Shown: piece after piece, positions 11,931 to 25,070 of the stretch
How the letters are laid out: each line of letters begins with the position of its first letter
Numbering within the stretch: position 1 is the first letter of the stretch
DNA from: Clonostachys chloroleuca
Taxonomy: Eukaryota; Ascomycota; Sordariomycetes; Hypocreales; Bionectriaceae
Direction: 5' to 3'
NCBI GenBank assembly: GCA_037952775.1
Contig: JBANAY010000003.1
Span: forward strand, 21,638,001-21,702,000
DNA: 64,000 nucleotides
Position numbers and translations under genes: made by a program
Notes under the pieces: model-generated
What the model was told of the DNA's origin: nothing
The model's input: only the letters and a program-made list of their open reading frames with translations
The model's database searches: none

Positions 11931-12858
11931 GCGGCATCTGTTCTGTCGCTGTGGATGGCTTCATTTTATTCAGCGTGCAAAAGTGTACCTTACCTACCTT
12001 ACCTACCTACTTCGCAGCCCTTCCGCGGTTTCTGTATTATCCTAAATTTCTCTTCATGGTTCCTTCGTAGTTGGAGCAGTCATTATTCATGGGACACTGC
12101 AACGAACTCCATTTCACCGTAGGTCGGGGATGTAAGCCATCCAAAGTGATTACAAGGTTTCGAAGTCTCAAGCCTCGTTGAAATGAATTATTTTCTCTAC
12201 CTGTGCCATGAACTCCCCGCTGACAGACGGGCCTCAAAAAATCCCAAGCCTCAAAAATCAAACTGATCATTCGAGTGACCGAGAATGCCATGCCAAAAAG
12301 AAAAAGAAAAGAAAAGAAAAAACACGTCGCGGGGAAACCCCTTCCTGTCAAAGGAAGGAGGGCACGACACATGGGCCCATCGCCCCAAGTAGGTTCCGAC
12401 CAAATCGGACGATTCATGGAGATGTCCCCCGTCTCATCAATATCATTTCCCATCCCCCTTTGGGACCGGTGGGATCAAGATCATCTAAATCCCGCACCCC
12501 CCAAAAACGCCCGTCCCATTCCAAGGTATCGCTAATCCCACTCCCGAAGTTGTTGCTAGTCCTACAAACAAAGCTTATTGATCTCGCTGCCAAGACCATA
12601 AGATAAAAAGAAATTCAAAAACAAAACAGATCCATCCGCCCCCTTAGGCGTGTGAAAAGACGATATGAAGGGTAATCGCAAAGGGAGGAGGAAAGAATAG
12701 AGAGGAATAATTCGTTAATGGGCGGGTCTTTCACCTGCCCTTGGCTTTTGCCCGGAGTTGCCCTTCCTAGGATTCTCATCCGAATGGTAGAGCACATCGG
12801 CAAGTTGCCATCCCTGATAGAGCCAAGACTCGGTCGACAAGAAATGTCACTCTCGTTA
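11931..12858. other. convergent intergenic region
   Basis: This spacer lies between the stop codons of the glycine-zipper gene and the Zn2Cys6 regulator. It contains short ACCT tandem units (about 11986-12010) and an A-rich stretch (about 12295-12325). No gene is supported. Confidence 0.55.
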
Positions 12859-15800
12859 TCAGACACCGCCACCCATAAATGCGGCCAGATCATCCATTTC
12901 CAGAAGTTGGCGCTCAAAGACTGTGCAGAGCTCAGGAGCCGTCATGTCCTGGCTTGTAGTGTGTGCCTCTGGCGGGGGACCGACTGTGCCATTTGGAGGC
13001 ACATCCGGGCTCTGCTGCTTGCCCTCAGATCCGTACAATGGATACTGGCCTGCAGAATTGGGCGGGGGAGGCGAGACAGTTGCACCGGCCCCGACACCTG
13101 CATTGCCATTAATAGTGGTGATTCCAGGGCGGCGGGGAATGGAAACAGGTGGCTCGCTACCAGCACGTGCCGAGTCGGGGCCGGCAAGAGGCACCGTGGG
13201 AGGGGCATGCTGAGGAGGGACACTGCCACTCTGCCCATGAGGGTCGTAGTCCATGGCATCGGCCGAGGTGTCGGCGTTTGATGCAACTTCTTCCTTGATG
13301 CTGCTGTGGCCGCCGAGAGAGTTGTGGCCAGTAGAATTGTGCCGAGCTGCGGTCATGGCTGCAGCGTCATTGTTCAGCACGCGCTGCATGACAGTGAGGT
13401 GACGTAGCCAGCTTGCCATAAGTGGCCAGTTGTCTGTGCCCTCGGTCATGAAACGAAGGCCGTCCTCGACAATGTGGCTGGCTGTCTCAACCGCATTGGA
13501 TGGTGTCAAACCCTTGAGGGACAGATAAGCGACCGTAGCACCGGCGGTAAAGGCCGAGAACAGCATGAAGATGGGGAAGCAGGTGAGGTGGTCCTTCTCC
13601 GCTCCCGTCTCCACGGCGTTCAACAGGGAAATGATGGTGTGGCACGACGTGAAGAGCCGGTCAACAATATCGTGGCACTTAGAGGACATGCGGAATCCCT
13701 CAATGTTGAAGTTGGGTGCTGTGACCTCCTGCAGTAGTCGCCGCCGGTGGACAAAGATGCTGGAGCAGTGTAGCAGGCAGTGGAGCATGGCAAATGTGTA
13801 GCCAGATCCCATAGTCATGTGCAAGTTAATCTGCCCAGGCTTGTCCACAAACTGCATGGGGAGCGATGCCCTCACCATCTCAATCTTGTCGATGAGATCA
13901 GAGCACGTCTCCTCTCGGAAGTTCTGGAGGGTGGTGCCTGTGAGCATAGTGACGACATCGCGCCAGATGGTGGATGCCAACACGATGTACCCAAACTCGC
14001 CGACCTCGCCGGTGGGAGGCTGAGTGACGGGGTTGCGAACTGGGTCGAGCTGCTGAGCGAGGGTCTTGACGTAGACTGCATTGCCAAATGCAAAGTTGAT
14101 ATCAGAGCAAGGCAAAGAGACGTCAGCCGTGTCGCGAAGGTTGAGAGCAGGGTAGCGCCCAGGAGTGCTGGTCAGGAAGCAGTCCAGAATGTAGATGAGC
14201 CACAGGGTGCGTCGGAAGGACTCATCGCGCAGGAACTGGTCGGGGTCAGTTCGGTGGCTGTTGAGAATGCTGTACATCTGGAGCATGCGCGCAGCCTGGC
14301 CTAGGAAGATGTAGGCACGGACCGCGTTCCGAGAGCCCCATTCGTGGATCACAAGAAGGCATAACGCCTGAATGTCCGCAAGGTTGGGGTGGTCTAAGTT
14401 CTGGGTGACGAGGCCAATGGCCTTGGCCGCAAAGTTCTCGGCAGCTGTAGTTGGATTGCCAAACCGCCGGATCAAAGCATGGGAGCTCCTGTAGATGAGA
14501 GGATTAGCGCATTGTCCCGACTTTAGACCGCTTTTCTACAACAGTCCTGATGCTGGGCGGATCCTGTCCTGTTTCCTCTGATGAACGCATCACCAACAGA
14601 CGAGGAGCTAAGGAGCTAGTAGCAGCAGCAGGTTCCACCGGCGACAGCTACACAAGAAAAGCCTAGACGGCCACGGGAGGGGCCTCTAGGGCCAATTGGG
14701 GAGTCATACCGAGCGGCGCATGCCAGCAAGCCGAAGACGAGAGATGGCTCCAAGGAGGCACTCTTGAGCTGCTGTACAAAGGAAGGCTTGTGGAAGGCTA
14801 CACAAGCCGGGAACGTCTTGGACACGACGCGCTCGCACTCAGCGATCAGCTCCGGGGTGAGCCTGCGGTAACGAGGTTAGCAGGAGATAACCGAGGGCCG
14901 GGGGGTTCAGATCTGCGTGACAGAAACAAGGGGTACGAGAGGGGGCGCGACATTTGCAGCTGAGCTGCAGGTGGCATGCGGACATCTCGGAGCACCACTT
15001 GCAAACCAACAACCAGTGCCCCAGACTGGGGTGGCTGTGTGCGTGGGAATGAATGTGCGCTTGCGGGGCGGGGAAGAGGAGGAGATGGGGACGAAAAACA
15101 CCAGTGACAGCCATGGGGACAAACAGGCAAGGAGTAGGAAAGCAAAAAGTGTGACCAAAATCCTCGGCACGGACTTTCAGCCGGGTGGAAATTGTGGAGG
15201 GGCTTCGGGGGGTGAGATGAAAAAAATTGGAAACTTGGTTGCGGCGGTGCCCTAATGCAACCCGGCCCAGGAGCAGCCAACCCGGAGACGGGGAAACTGG
15301 ATTGGTGGATGCGCCAGGCTGATATGGACTCAACCAACAGCTAGCCAATGTGACGAGAAGAGGGAATGGGGTAGTGATGTGGCGAGGGATGAGCAGCCGA
15401 GCCGCTGCAAGTCCCGTCACACATTGGGGGCGGCAAGGCGAGTGGATGCTCGAGTTGGTGATGATGTCGCTTGTTGGCGCAGGGCTGGATAAAGGGGGAT
15501 TGGGGATGGGTGGAAAGGCAGCGGAATAAAAAACAGTGGTGGTGCAGGGGTGGATATGAGGGCTATTGGGCTGGGACAACAGTGGGTGAAGTGAGGAAGC
15601 GAGAAGGAGACTCTTGTCATGAAGATGGGGCAAGGAAGAGAGGGAAAGAAGGGCATTGGCGCTACTCACTTGTCTGCGGCGGCGGTCTGGACGTGCCTGT
15701 TGGCGCTGGTGCCGCCTGAGCCCACTGTAGGCTGCCTGGCCTCTGAGGCAGCGCCGGCCCCGGAAGCCGGGAGCGATTCTCGAGGGGCTCTGTGGGCGTT

Positions 15801-15995
15801 GGAATGACGAGCAGGACTCTGGCCGTGGTGATGAGCCATGCTCTCCGAGGGAAGATAACACTCGTGCATGCCCTTTGCGCAGTTCTTGCACGGGGCGCGG
15901 CCGTTCTCGTAGACGCACTTGGTCTTTCCCTTGCGGCAGCGCACACACGCGCCGCCGGCCCTGAGGGCTGTAGACCGCACGACGCCGGACGACAT
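12859..15995 (-). CDS. Zn2Cys6 fungal-specific transcription factor
   Basis: Three exons, 15995-15670, 14862-14710 and 14488-12859, encode 702 aa. The binuclear zinc cluster is CX2CX6CX8CX2CX6C with cysteines at 17, 20, 27, 36, 39 and 46, followed by a short Ser/Pro-rich linker. The middle region (LTPELIAECERVVS onward, and the EWGSRNAVRAYIFLGQAARM / LWLIYILDCFLTSTPGR blocks) matches the fungal-specific transcription-factor middle homology domain (PF04082 type). The C-terminal ~150 residues are low-complexity and Pro/Gly/Ser-rich, plausibly an activation region, ending in an acidic/hydrophobic FERQLLEMDDLAAFM motif. Intron 1 is 807 bp and intron 2 is 221 bp, both long for this window. Targets cannot be inferred. 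The 4.3 kb gene-free region upstream fits an extended promoter. Confidence 0.88.
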
Positions 15996-18900
15996 GCTAG
16001 GAAATCAGTTTGAGGGCGCGCAACGTCGGAGGCGGGGGAGAAGAAAAATTAAATTCGCGGGGATAGTGCAATTCAGCGGCGCGACGCGATGCGAGGCGGT
16101 AGGATATCCTCCTCTTTCTCAGGCGGAGGAGGGTGATGAGCGTGGGAGGAGGAAAAAACCGAGCCTGGGTGGTAGAGGAGGTGGAAGAGGGAGCTGAATG
16201 GTGATAGGTGGTGGGTGGTTGGGGGGCCGGAGGTTGTTCGCTACCAACCGTGGGTTCCGGAGTGAGATTCAGGGTACCGTGGCTTGCGGCCAGGGACGCG
16301 GCGGTCAGCTACGGCCAACGCAGAACGCAAAAAGAAAAAATACGCCTCGGCCACCAAAAAAAAAACAGGAATTGGGGCAGTAGAGACCCGGCCAGAAACA
16401 GAAAGGATCCTGTCAATCGTGCTTCGGGATCTCACACAACGCGTCCTGGGCGAGCCGTCTCCACGCTTGAGAGATTCGTTTGGGATGTGTCGAGTGATGT
16501 TGGGCAGATGGGGTCTGTCTGAGCGAGGAGATGAGGAGAGGAGGTGGAAGGGATGGATGGGGTGACGGAGATTGGGAGGCCTGCTTGCCTTGGGGAAGCT
16601 ACGCCAGGCTGAGGCCAAAGGGGAAGAAACGGAGTTGTGGGACGGGCGGCGGAGGCGGCGACGGCGGTACTGTGGACTCGTGAGAAGGGCTTGGAGGTGT
16701 GGGAGCCTGAAGCATGGAGAAGGAGGTCGCAAGAATAGTCTTGAGGGTAGCGTTGCCGGCCTGGATATTTTGCTGGCGATGCGTAGGTGCCTCCCGTTTG
16801 GTAACGACTACTAAATTCTTACCCGCCCCAAGGTAGGAACCGATGAACGTTCCCCCAGCCCAACAGCCCGCCTCTTCAGTGATGTCCGCTAGGGCAACTC
16901 TCTGCCTCAGGCGCCCTACGGCAGCTGGCAGGCCGTGCCGGCATTCCCCATCCCCTCTGTAGGCGCATCCTCCCTCCCTGTAGCCACACGCTAGTCGCGT
17001 TGCACGCACCGACCCGCCTGCCAGATGAACACCCGAGCGACCTACCTAACTCAGCCAGAGAGGGTGGTGCATACGAGCGATGACCGGATCTTGAGAAAGG
17101 CGTTCATCTCTCGCGCCCACCGGGCTGAGAGGCCGTCGCTGGGCGCACCAGACACTGACGGGGCGTGGAGGGAGGTCCGTGTGCTCGCTCTGCTCCGTCT
17201 CCCTATGTAAATCTGCACTCACCGATCATGTTATGCACAGGGTGTGGTCATTTGTGGTGTGCTCAGTGTCAGCATCAGCCGAGTCGTCACGACACAACAC
17301 GTTACGCTCCGGTCCGAAGTGTCTCTACTGGGTGGGCGGTGGAAGACCTTTGTCTTTCCCCTCCTCCAGTCTTAAGCTGCTCGGATCCCGCATATCCACC
17401 CCGACCGTCTTAGACGGTTTGGTTGCAACGTGCTGGAGATTCTGCTCCTTCACCACGGCACTTGCCCGGCCGGCCTCTGCCGCACACCGTCGATGCGTAC
17501 CACTGATCTGATGGGGGCAGCTTAGCAAACAGAATTGTGTATCAGAAATACCAAAGAACCCACCACGTACACCACGTACGCGTGGGTTCCTCAGGCGCCA
17601 TGAGCAGAAAAAAATGTCTCGGACTCAAGGCCCACACGGTGAAAATCCCAGAGTGGGGGCAGCCTTCCTACTAGCCAATCATGATCAAGGGCTATGTGAG
17701 GACGGGCGGCGCCTCCGGAAGCTGCAATCGGCCGATGCAGTGTTTCTAGGTAGTGGGAGCGCGCAGGGAAGGACAGGGAGGAGGGTGGGGAGTAAATTCG
17801 TTGGCCGTATCCGACGGTGCTCCCCTGCTTCAGCTGCTCCGAGACCGAGCCCATCACTGTCTGGGCTACATACAGGTACGCTGCGGGCGATACCTAACGC
17901 CCCCAATCTTAGGTGTACACAGATCGAGGGCCTGGCGCTCCAGCTGCCCGATCAACGGCCGTTTCTACGACCGCCCCCCTGCCGTCTACTCCAGCTGGCC
18001 GTGTCGTGCAACTCTGCAGCTTGCATCCATCCCAGGATCGTCCGCCATTATCCGGGGTTGGCTGGCTCGCGCTATCCCGCTTACCATTCGCCTTGCAGCG
18101 CCTGGAGGTGCCTGTGTGATACGGAAATGTTCCGAGCTGAGAGGCCAGGCATGCCTTTCATTCGCAGCCGCCATCGTCCATCTGAGCCCACGGTTGGTGC
18201 GGCCTGCTCCGACGGCCCACGCAGGTTGGTTGTTTGAGCCTGGGAACCCGCAGCTTTCTCGGTTGTCACTTTGCCCGGCAGACGCGATATAAAGGAGGGG
18301 GGCCAATGGCGTGGCTCCAATTTGGGGAGAGCGCCACACCGGGGAAGAAATTAGCGACAGGCTGCACAGGGTACTTGTTGGTACATCAATCGATGTGACA
18401 ATGAACGGGCCCGAGAGGATGCAGGGATTGGACCGGGCGGTTGCCATCATCATGCTCCCTTGAAGCCTCAGCCTGGCCGTTTCCTGGACCGGGAGGCTTG
18501 ATGACGTGACTTCCCGAGTCCAGCAGCTGCAATCCGTCCGTCTTGGGTGTCACGGCTTGGCGACCTGCCGACCTCAGCTGTGCTGGATGCTACCTCCAGC
18601 CAGGTCGCAAATTACCATCACATCTGGTTGGGTTGGCTACAATGTTGGCTGTTCCCTGGGCCAATGGCGGGACCCGTGAAGTAATTCCAGATACGGCCGT
18701 CCGCCCTGCAAATCCAGCTGAGTCAAGCCTTTGCTGCTCTCCCCACAACCACATTTCTTACGCGCATGCCATACGTAGGGCAATCTCCGAACACACCAAA
18801 GCAAGGCCGGTTCGGGCCTCGGTGGGCTAGGCCTCTCCCATTCTCGTGCCAGCAACAATCGGGTCCCCATTTGGCCTGGATGCTACACAACCAACTCTGA

Positions 18901-20339
18901 AACTCCGAACACCTCCCGCTCCACGAACACCCGAAGTCCATTCAAAGGAACGCAGCACGCAGCCAAACCCGCAGGGGCACCGCGCTATGAGGCCAGACGC
19001 CCGGTGTCCTTGCAGCCATGATGGTGGTTTCCCCTAATGCCGATCGGCCGACCACATTGTTTCGGAACCTACGGGCGCTCTTCTCCACAGCGCGCATGAA
19101 TTCCTTCCCGACGCTAGCTGTAAGATACCCCTATTCTGATGTTGATACGGGGAAGCAATGGAGCCCATTCTGTTCCCCACAGCAGGAGAGAGGACGCCTG
19201 ATTCCTGATGGTTCTGTCAGCGCCAACGGGACCATCCCGGGGCTGGTCAGAGCTCCGTGTCTTCTGGACGCCTTGACCAATCGATCGTCGCGAGGCGGCC
19301 GTCTCGACGCTCAGGACGGCGGAGCGACACCTGGTCATATTAATAGCGCCTCATTGTCTTTTGCTCGACCCGGCATCTGCCGCGGCGTCGAATCTCACCC
19401 GCTTACGCGATGAACCTTGATATCGTCAGGTCCAGTAATTGGCTTGAGCGCTCGACCGGCCTGCAATCACAATTGGTGGTGTATGTCGTCAGGAAATATG
19501 GTTTCCCGGACACATCTTATTTTTAGCAGGCCCGGCTGCCTTCTGGTATGGGATTGACCAGGTTGTTTGATCCACTCAGCAGCGAAGGGGATGCCACGAT
19601 TTGACTGCTGGTGCCGGAATATCGGGGAGCCACTGTGGATTCGTCCAGTCTTCCTTACCGCCGACTCGAGTCACTTGACGTTCAATCTGCGGACTTGGTA
19701 TCTGGATACCATGTGGAAAAGAACAAATAAACGCGGAGGGTGGGATATTTCCCCACATGACTTTCGGGAGTGCAACCTCAGACCCGACTTGGCAGCGCGT
19801 ATTGAAGGTTCACCAGTAGCCTATTGATGACATGGAACTTGACGATTTCCATGTCTTGTAAGTCGAATTTTTCTGGAAAAATCCTGGATCATACCTTAAG
19901 CTGAATGCTGTCAACGTGGGGGGTCAATGTGACCACATTATTCCAAAGTTCGGACGATCTCTTCTTAAAGACATCTGAAGGCAGTTCGCATGAGGATGCA
20001 AGCGAATGGTCGTGCACGGAGCATCACCCTCCGGCTCTTCGTTGTCAACGCTCCGTCAAGCCGTATCGGTCATGGTCACCAGGAATCTGGATAGAATCTG
20101 ACCAAAAATGTAACTTGGTCGAGAGTTTATTTCACCGATCAGCATTCGGATCATGCCTATTGCTCCCGTGGTTGCCGTTGGATGAGCCAGGGGTCGAACC
20201 TTGAGGGAACTACGAACCTGCCTACTTATACTCATGTAGATCCGCGAGATATTTCGTCTCATGATAATCAAGCGAACAGACCTTCTTGAGCTGAATTTGC
20301 AAATCAGAGTTTCCCCGCTTCCTACTTGAAATTGCAAAA
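15996..20339. other. 4.3 kb gene-poor region upstream of the regulator and AA9 gene
   Basis: No gene is supported. Many short frames occur on both strands. The largest (17614-18237 + and 17753-18292 +) overlap each other in different frames and resemble no family I know. The region is shared upstream sequence of two divergent genes and probably includes the regulator's long promoter and 5' UTR. An A-rich tract sits near 16360-16370. A TATA-like sequence lies near 20222-20228, ahead of the AA9 start. Confidence 0.5.
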
Positions 20340-21112
20340 ATGAAGGCCTTCCTTGGTCTCCTCGCCGCAAGTGCCTGCAGCGCACACACAATCTTCTCCT
20401 CCCTCACCGTAGGAGGGACCAACTACGGCATCGGCAACGGCGTCCGTGTCCCCTCCTACAACGGGCCCATCGAGGACGTCACCTCGGACTCGCTGGCGTG
20501 CAACGGCCCCCCCAACCCGACCACGTCGACCCCCTCGTCATCAACGTCAACGCGGGAGACACCGTCACGGCCGTCTGGCGCTACATGCTCAGCTCGACCG
20601 GCTCGGCGCCCAACGACATCATGGACTCGACCCACAAGGGGCCCGTCTCCGCCTACCTCAAGAAGGTGGACAACGCGGCGACGGCGTCGGGGGCCGGCGG
20701 CGGCTGGTTCAAGATCCAGGAGGACGGGCTCGACTCCAGCGGCGAGTGGGCGACGACCAAGGTCATCAACGGCCAGGGCCTGCACAAGATAACCATCCCC
20801 AAGTGCATCGAGTCCGGGCAGTACCTCCTCCGCGCGGAGATGTTGGCCCTGCACTCGGCCACGGGTTACCCGGGTGCGCAGTTCTACCAGGAATGCGCCC
20901 AGATTAACGTGATTGGGGGCACTGGCACCGGCAAGCCCTCGACTGTCAGCATTCCCGGCGCGTACAAGGTATGGAGCACTGAAACTTTCTGTTTATTGAT
21001 GATTAGTTGCTGACTTATTGGGCAGTCGACTGACCCCGGCGTCACGATCAACATCTACTGGCCCCCTGTGACCAGCTACACGATCCCGGGACCTAGGCCG
21101 TTCACCTGCTAA
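20340..21112 (+). CDS. AA9 lytic polysaccharide monooxygenase (one-base frameshift)
   Basis: Exons 20340-20968 and 21026-21112 give 238 aa after one base is restored. The signal peptide [15 protein letters not shown] is followed directly by His16, the amino-terminal copper ligand of AA9 enzymes. The second copper His lies in [13 protein letters not shown], and the axial Gln/Tyr region is [12 protein letters not shown]. The C-terminus ends GPRPFTC without a linker or cellulose-binding module. AA9 enzymes oxidatively cleave cellulose or other beta-1,4-glucans outside the cell, driven by external electron donors. The frame breaks at the C5 run 20530-20534: a sixth C would join [12 protein letters not shown] to [17 protein letters not shown], the normal AA9 order. 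Every other family residue is present, so an assembly error is likelier than decay. Confidence 0.88.
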
Positions 21113-22072
21113 AGGATCAAGCTGTGAACAATCTCTGACAGATTGGCCTTGTGGTAATCATACTCCCGGGCTTTATCTTGGGTGGGATGGTCTGATAGGT
21201 TGAATTGTAGGTGGCAGCAAGGCGTTGAGAGTGGCGGTAGCAAGCTTAGACTGAAACTGCTGTGGTGTCTTTTCACATCTCTTCTCAATGGCTGCAGTAG
21301 TATGCGTCATTATCAGTAAATTTAACCGTAAATATAGCGCAATTCGCTCTAGTTGAGTTGTCTGAGTTGTCTGTTGCCATGAGAAAGAATTGTGAACATC
21401 GTAACACTGACCCTCTATAAGCTGGAATTACAAACCTGGGTGTGCCAAGTGCTTTGCAATCATTTTCACGCTCCAATGACGAGACGACACAAACAGGTGG
21501 TGAGAAGGAAATCAATGGTCCTGCCATCGCATAAATAGATTCTGAGTTGATGTGTGGTTTAGGCTTGGATTGAAGTGTATGGAGGACTGTCAGACGCTGG
21601 GGCGATTGTAGAAAGCGGGCGCTGGAACCCCGCTTGGCCGTTGAGCCCACTTCCCGCATGTTTAGTGGATTAAGCCCTTGATGATTGATGGCCCTCCCAC
21701 CATTCAGGTCACGTCACCACAGCATGAGCCCTGTATTTATGCAGCTTCTTATGTAAACAATGGATATGCTCCTAGTGGTGCATCGAACCACCAAATCGCA
21801 TGCACCATCGTCCATCAGTAGTGGCGGCTCAACCCGCTGTGCCGCCCTTCTGCTTCTCCCAGCCACCGAATAAACCTGTCCAACGTGACCAACCAACATC
21901 GCTGCGTCGCCCATTCCTGTGTTCGTGCATGGTCCACAACCTGTCCCGTCCCTTCAAGAGCCCGCGGGATAGAGAACTGTAATCCCTTCATTCAGGCGCC
22001 CTGCCTGCTCCTCTTTCCCCGTGCTGTCGCCGTCGTCTCCCAATCGCCCTCCTCCCGCGCAATCCGCCCACC
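21113..22072. other. intergenic region downstream of AA9
   Basis: No gene is supported in these ~960 bp. The 3' part is pyrimidine-rich (CCTCTTTCCCC-like), which fits the 5' leader of the next gene. Confidence 0.55.
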
Positions 22073-23097
22073 ATGAGCAGCATCGGCAACGTGCCTCTGG
22101 CCAAGATGGACCCTCGTCCCATGTCCTCGCCGTCCCTCGCGAACCTGGACGGCCCCGTCAAGCCCACGCGCACGAGCTCCGTGCCAAACATCGCCCTCAA
22201 GCTCGGCCCCGAGTCCCAGATCCCTGACCACCCCCATAGCATGAATGAGGTGCCGCGGGCCTCCAACAACTACGCCACCAGCCCTGGATATCGGGGCCCT
22301 GGTCCTCACGACGGCGTCTACGACAGTGGCTACGGAGGCGGCGGCGGCTACGGACCGGTGGCGAACGCTGGCTATGCACCCGCGCCCATGATGACCTCCG
22401 TCTCCCAATTGCCCTCCGACGTCCCGTCCCTCAAGAGCCGCTGCCAGTTCCAGCTGCAGGAGTATCTTAGCCTCCAGCGCAAGCGCCAGCGCGCCGAGAA
22501 TTCGAGCAAGGTGGCCCTGGATCTGGAGTCGAGGATCCGGTCGCAGCAGGGGATGGTGCTCAATGATCTCGTAGCACTGCAGGCCGAGGTCAAGGCCATG
22601 GTCAAATCGGCGGAGAACCACCGCTGGCGTAAATGGCTTCTTGGTGGAGCGATGTAAGTAACTTTTGGAACTCCTGGGAAAGCCTAGAGCTGGAAGACTT
22701 CTCAGCAGTGGGCAAACAATATGCCTCGACGGATTGGACTGACGAATTGATCAACAGTGCATCATTCATTCCTCTGGTGCGACGTATCTTCCGCCGGGGC
22801 GACGATGAAGCGTCCTTGGCAGCCTCCAACGACACCGAGTACGCGTTTAATAAATCCAAGGGCCTGCTCGACTACATCAAGGAGGGCGTCCTGGGCAACG
22901 GGAGCTTCGCCAAGATCGCCTTCTTCGTCTTCGCTGTTCTCTATGTTTTCCAGAATGAGGTCTCGCTGCGGGTCGCGAGGACAATGCACAAGAGGATCAA
23001 GAGGCTTGTTGCGCGCGTAGAGATGGGAGACACGGAGCTTGACGAGAGAGACATCAAGATTTTGGATGGCTGGCGATGGCGAATCTTGCTGTGGTAG
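22073..23097 (+). CDS. coiled-coil membrane-anchored protein of unknown function
   Basis: Exons 22073-22653 and 22758-23097 encode 306 aa. The intron has a GTAAGT donor and CTGAC branch, and the junction gives a continuous WRKWLLGGAIASFIPLVRR. Without splicing, the two halves look like separate frames. Residues 1-115 are Ser/Pro/Gly-rich and disordered (GYGGGGGYG). Residues ~120-190 form a probable coiled coil (LKSRCQFQLQEYLSLQRKRQ ...). Near residues 236-255 is one hydrophobic segment (FAKIAFFVFAVLYVFQNEV), followed by a basic region and a conserved-looking DERDIKILDGWRWRILLW end. The single transmembrane segment suggests an organelle or ER anchor. I recognise the layout as a conserved fungal hypothetical protein but know no function. 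Confidence 0.82.
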
Positions 23098-23492
23098 GAT
23101 GCCGCAAAGACTGAGCGGAAAGGATGAATTTCCTCAATGAGTATATGATAATAATGAAGCATTTCTTTCTTTAGTTTGGTAAGTAGGTATTTAGGAGCAG
23201 ATTTTGCAGCTAAACAGTAAATTTCACCTCTCAATCGAACCGGTACTTGACCATCCTTTGGCCTATCAATTGTCTGGCGGCTCGTAGCAAATTTCCCTCT
23301 CTCCCGTACCTGGTTTCATGTATTATTATTGTGTTTTAGGGTAGCGATTGGTTCAAGCTGCTGGAAGCTCTAGCTTTGGTGCTCCACTTCTCACGTCACT
23401 GACTTACAGCGCCTTCATTCAGCTGCAGCTTCGATGCTTCCCGCCTAACATAAACACAAAGGTCGGGTGACGAAAGAGAGAAACGCAAAAGA
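23098..23492. other. intergenic spacer upstream of METTL16-like gene
   Basis: This 395-bp spacer holds the 3' UTR of the coiled-coil gene and the promoter of the methyltransferase gene. No further feature was seen. Confidence 0.55.
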
Positions 23493-25015
23493 ATGACGAC
23501 CGACCAGGAATCCAAGGACCGCCATTTCAAGGACTTGTACGCAAGTCCCCCGGATTTCAAGGTTCTCGGACGCCTTGACCCTGACCTCGCCGCAGTGTAG
23601 GCAGAGCATCCCGCGATCCTCGTCTCTAGACCGAGCAGCTGACTGTGATTCCAGACTGAATGGGCGAGAGCTCGACTTTGACGACCCGGCGTCGGTAATG
23701 CAATTGACAAAAACCCTTCTGAAGCTCGACTTTGATCTTAGTATTGAGCTGCCCGATGATCGTCTCTGCCCACCTGTGAGCAATTGACCTCCGTTGACCT
23801 GGACCTGGCTTCAGCTAACCACGCTGCAGGTGGCCAACAGGCACAACTACATATTATGGCTGAAAAGCCTGCTCGATACAAGCTCGTACGAAAAACCGGG
23901 ACGCAAGGCCGTCGGTATAGACATTGGCACAGGTGCGAGCTGCATCTATCCTCTCCTCGGTTGCACGCAGCGACCGTGGTCCTTTGTCGCTACCGGTAAG
24001 CTCGTGAAATACGCAGTCTATCATCAATCGGCCAAACATCATCTAACGAACATCCGGAGGAATAGACATTGATGCCAAAAGCTTGGAGTACGCAAGGGAA
24101 AATGTGAAGAGGAATGAGCTCTCACACCGCATAAACGTCCTCGCCAGAACGCAGGACGATCTCATGATCCCTCTCCAGGATGCAAAGATCCAATCTGCAG
24201 ATTTCACCATGACGAACCCACCCTTCTACGCATCGAAGGACGAGCTCCTCGAGAGCGCGGCGCAGAAGTCCAGGAAGCCATTCACGGCATGCACCGGCTC
24301 AGAGACGGAAATGGTCACCGCCGGCGGCGAGGTCGCCTTCGTCGGCAGGATCCTGGACGAGTCGCTGGAGCTCCGCGAGCGCGTGCAGTGGTACACATGC
24401 ATGGTGGGGTTCCTCTCGAGCGCGACGAAGCTGGTGGAGAGGCTGAAGAAGGAAGGGATCGATAACTACGCCGTGACAGAGCTCGTGCAGGGGAGCAAGA
24501 CGAGGCGGTGGGCTGTGGGGTGGAGTTTCCAGGCGATGCGGCCGGAGCAGAGCGTCGCGAGGGGTGTCACGTCCAAGGCGGGTGCGGCGAAGATCGACCT
24601 CCCTCCGGCTACAGAGCAGCAGGTACTGAAGATTACTCTGCCGGAGAAGATTGGGGAGTTTGCTGATGAGTTGCGGCGACACATCGGAGGTTTGGAGCTC
24701 GCGAGTTGGGAGTGGGATCAAGAGAGGCTCGAGGGTATCGGGCGGGCAGAGGCTAACGTATGGAACCGTGCGTGGAGGAGGAAGAGAAAGAGGGAAATGG
24801 AAGTTGAAGAACAGGAGAGCAAAGAAGAAGTCAAGAAGGAGCCGTCGGCGATTGCTTTCGGTTTCCAGGTTCGAGTACGTGTGACGAAGAATGACCTGTC
24901 TGTTGGGTGTCGGTGGATGGAGGGTCACGATGCAGTCATCTTTGAAAGCTTCCAGGGCTACATCAAGGCGACTGTGAATAGCATAAGGGGCACAGCAAAA
25001 GAGAAGAAGAAGTAA
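23493..25015 (+). CDS. METTL16-like RNA N6-adenosine methyltransferase
   Basis: Four exons, 23493-23596, 23655-23775, 23830-23995 and 24066-25015, encode 446 aa. The N-terminal block (HFKDLYASPPDF, LNGRELDFDDPASVMQLTKTLL, DFDLSIELPDDRLCPPVANRHNYI) follows the METTL16/METT10D order. The SAM-binding motif is VGIDIGTGASCIYPLLG with ATDID downstream, and the catalytic NPPF motif is MTNPPFYAS (N181). In other eukaryotes METTL16 methylates U6 snRNA and some mRNA hairpins in the nucleus. Fungal homologues are assigned the U6 role by family inference. The C-terminal part has a Lys/Glu-rich stretch (RRKRKREMEVEEQESKEE), a possible nuclear localisation signal. Its stop lies 55 bp from the convergent DUF218 gene. 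Confidence 0.9.
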
Positions 25016-25070
25016 CATTGTATTGGGGTCTAATGGAAATCATTACTTCTGACGAGAAACGGAGAGTCTA

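Noticed and set aside
17614..18292. Two overlapping plus-strand frames of 207 and 179 codons
   Set aside because: They overlap in different frames, have Arg/Pro/Ser-rich random-like composition and no recognisable domain or intron pattern.
20128..20215. B-box-like GGTTCGACCCC on the minus strand
   Set aside because: The flanking bases do not form a T-stem or acceptor stem, so no tRNA is supported.
22633..23097. Separate gene starting at 22633
   Set aside because: Splicing 22654-22757 out joins this frame to the upstream one with a good donor and branch site. The first ~40 codons are intron.
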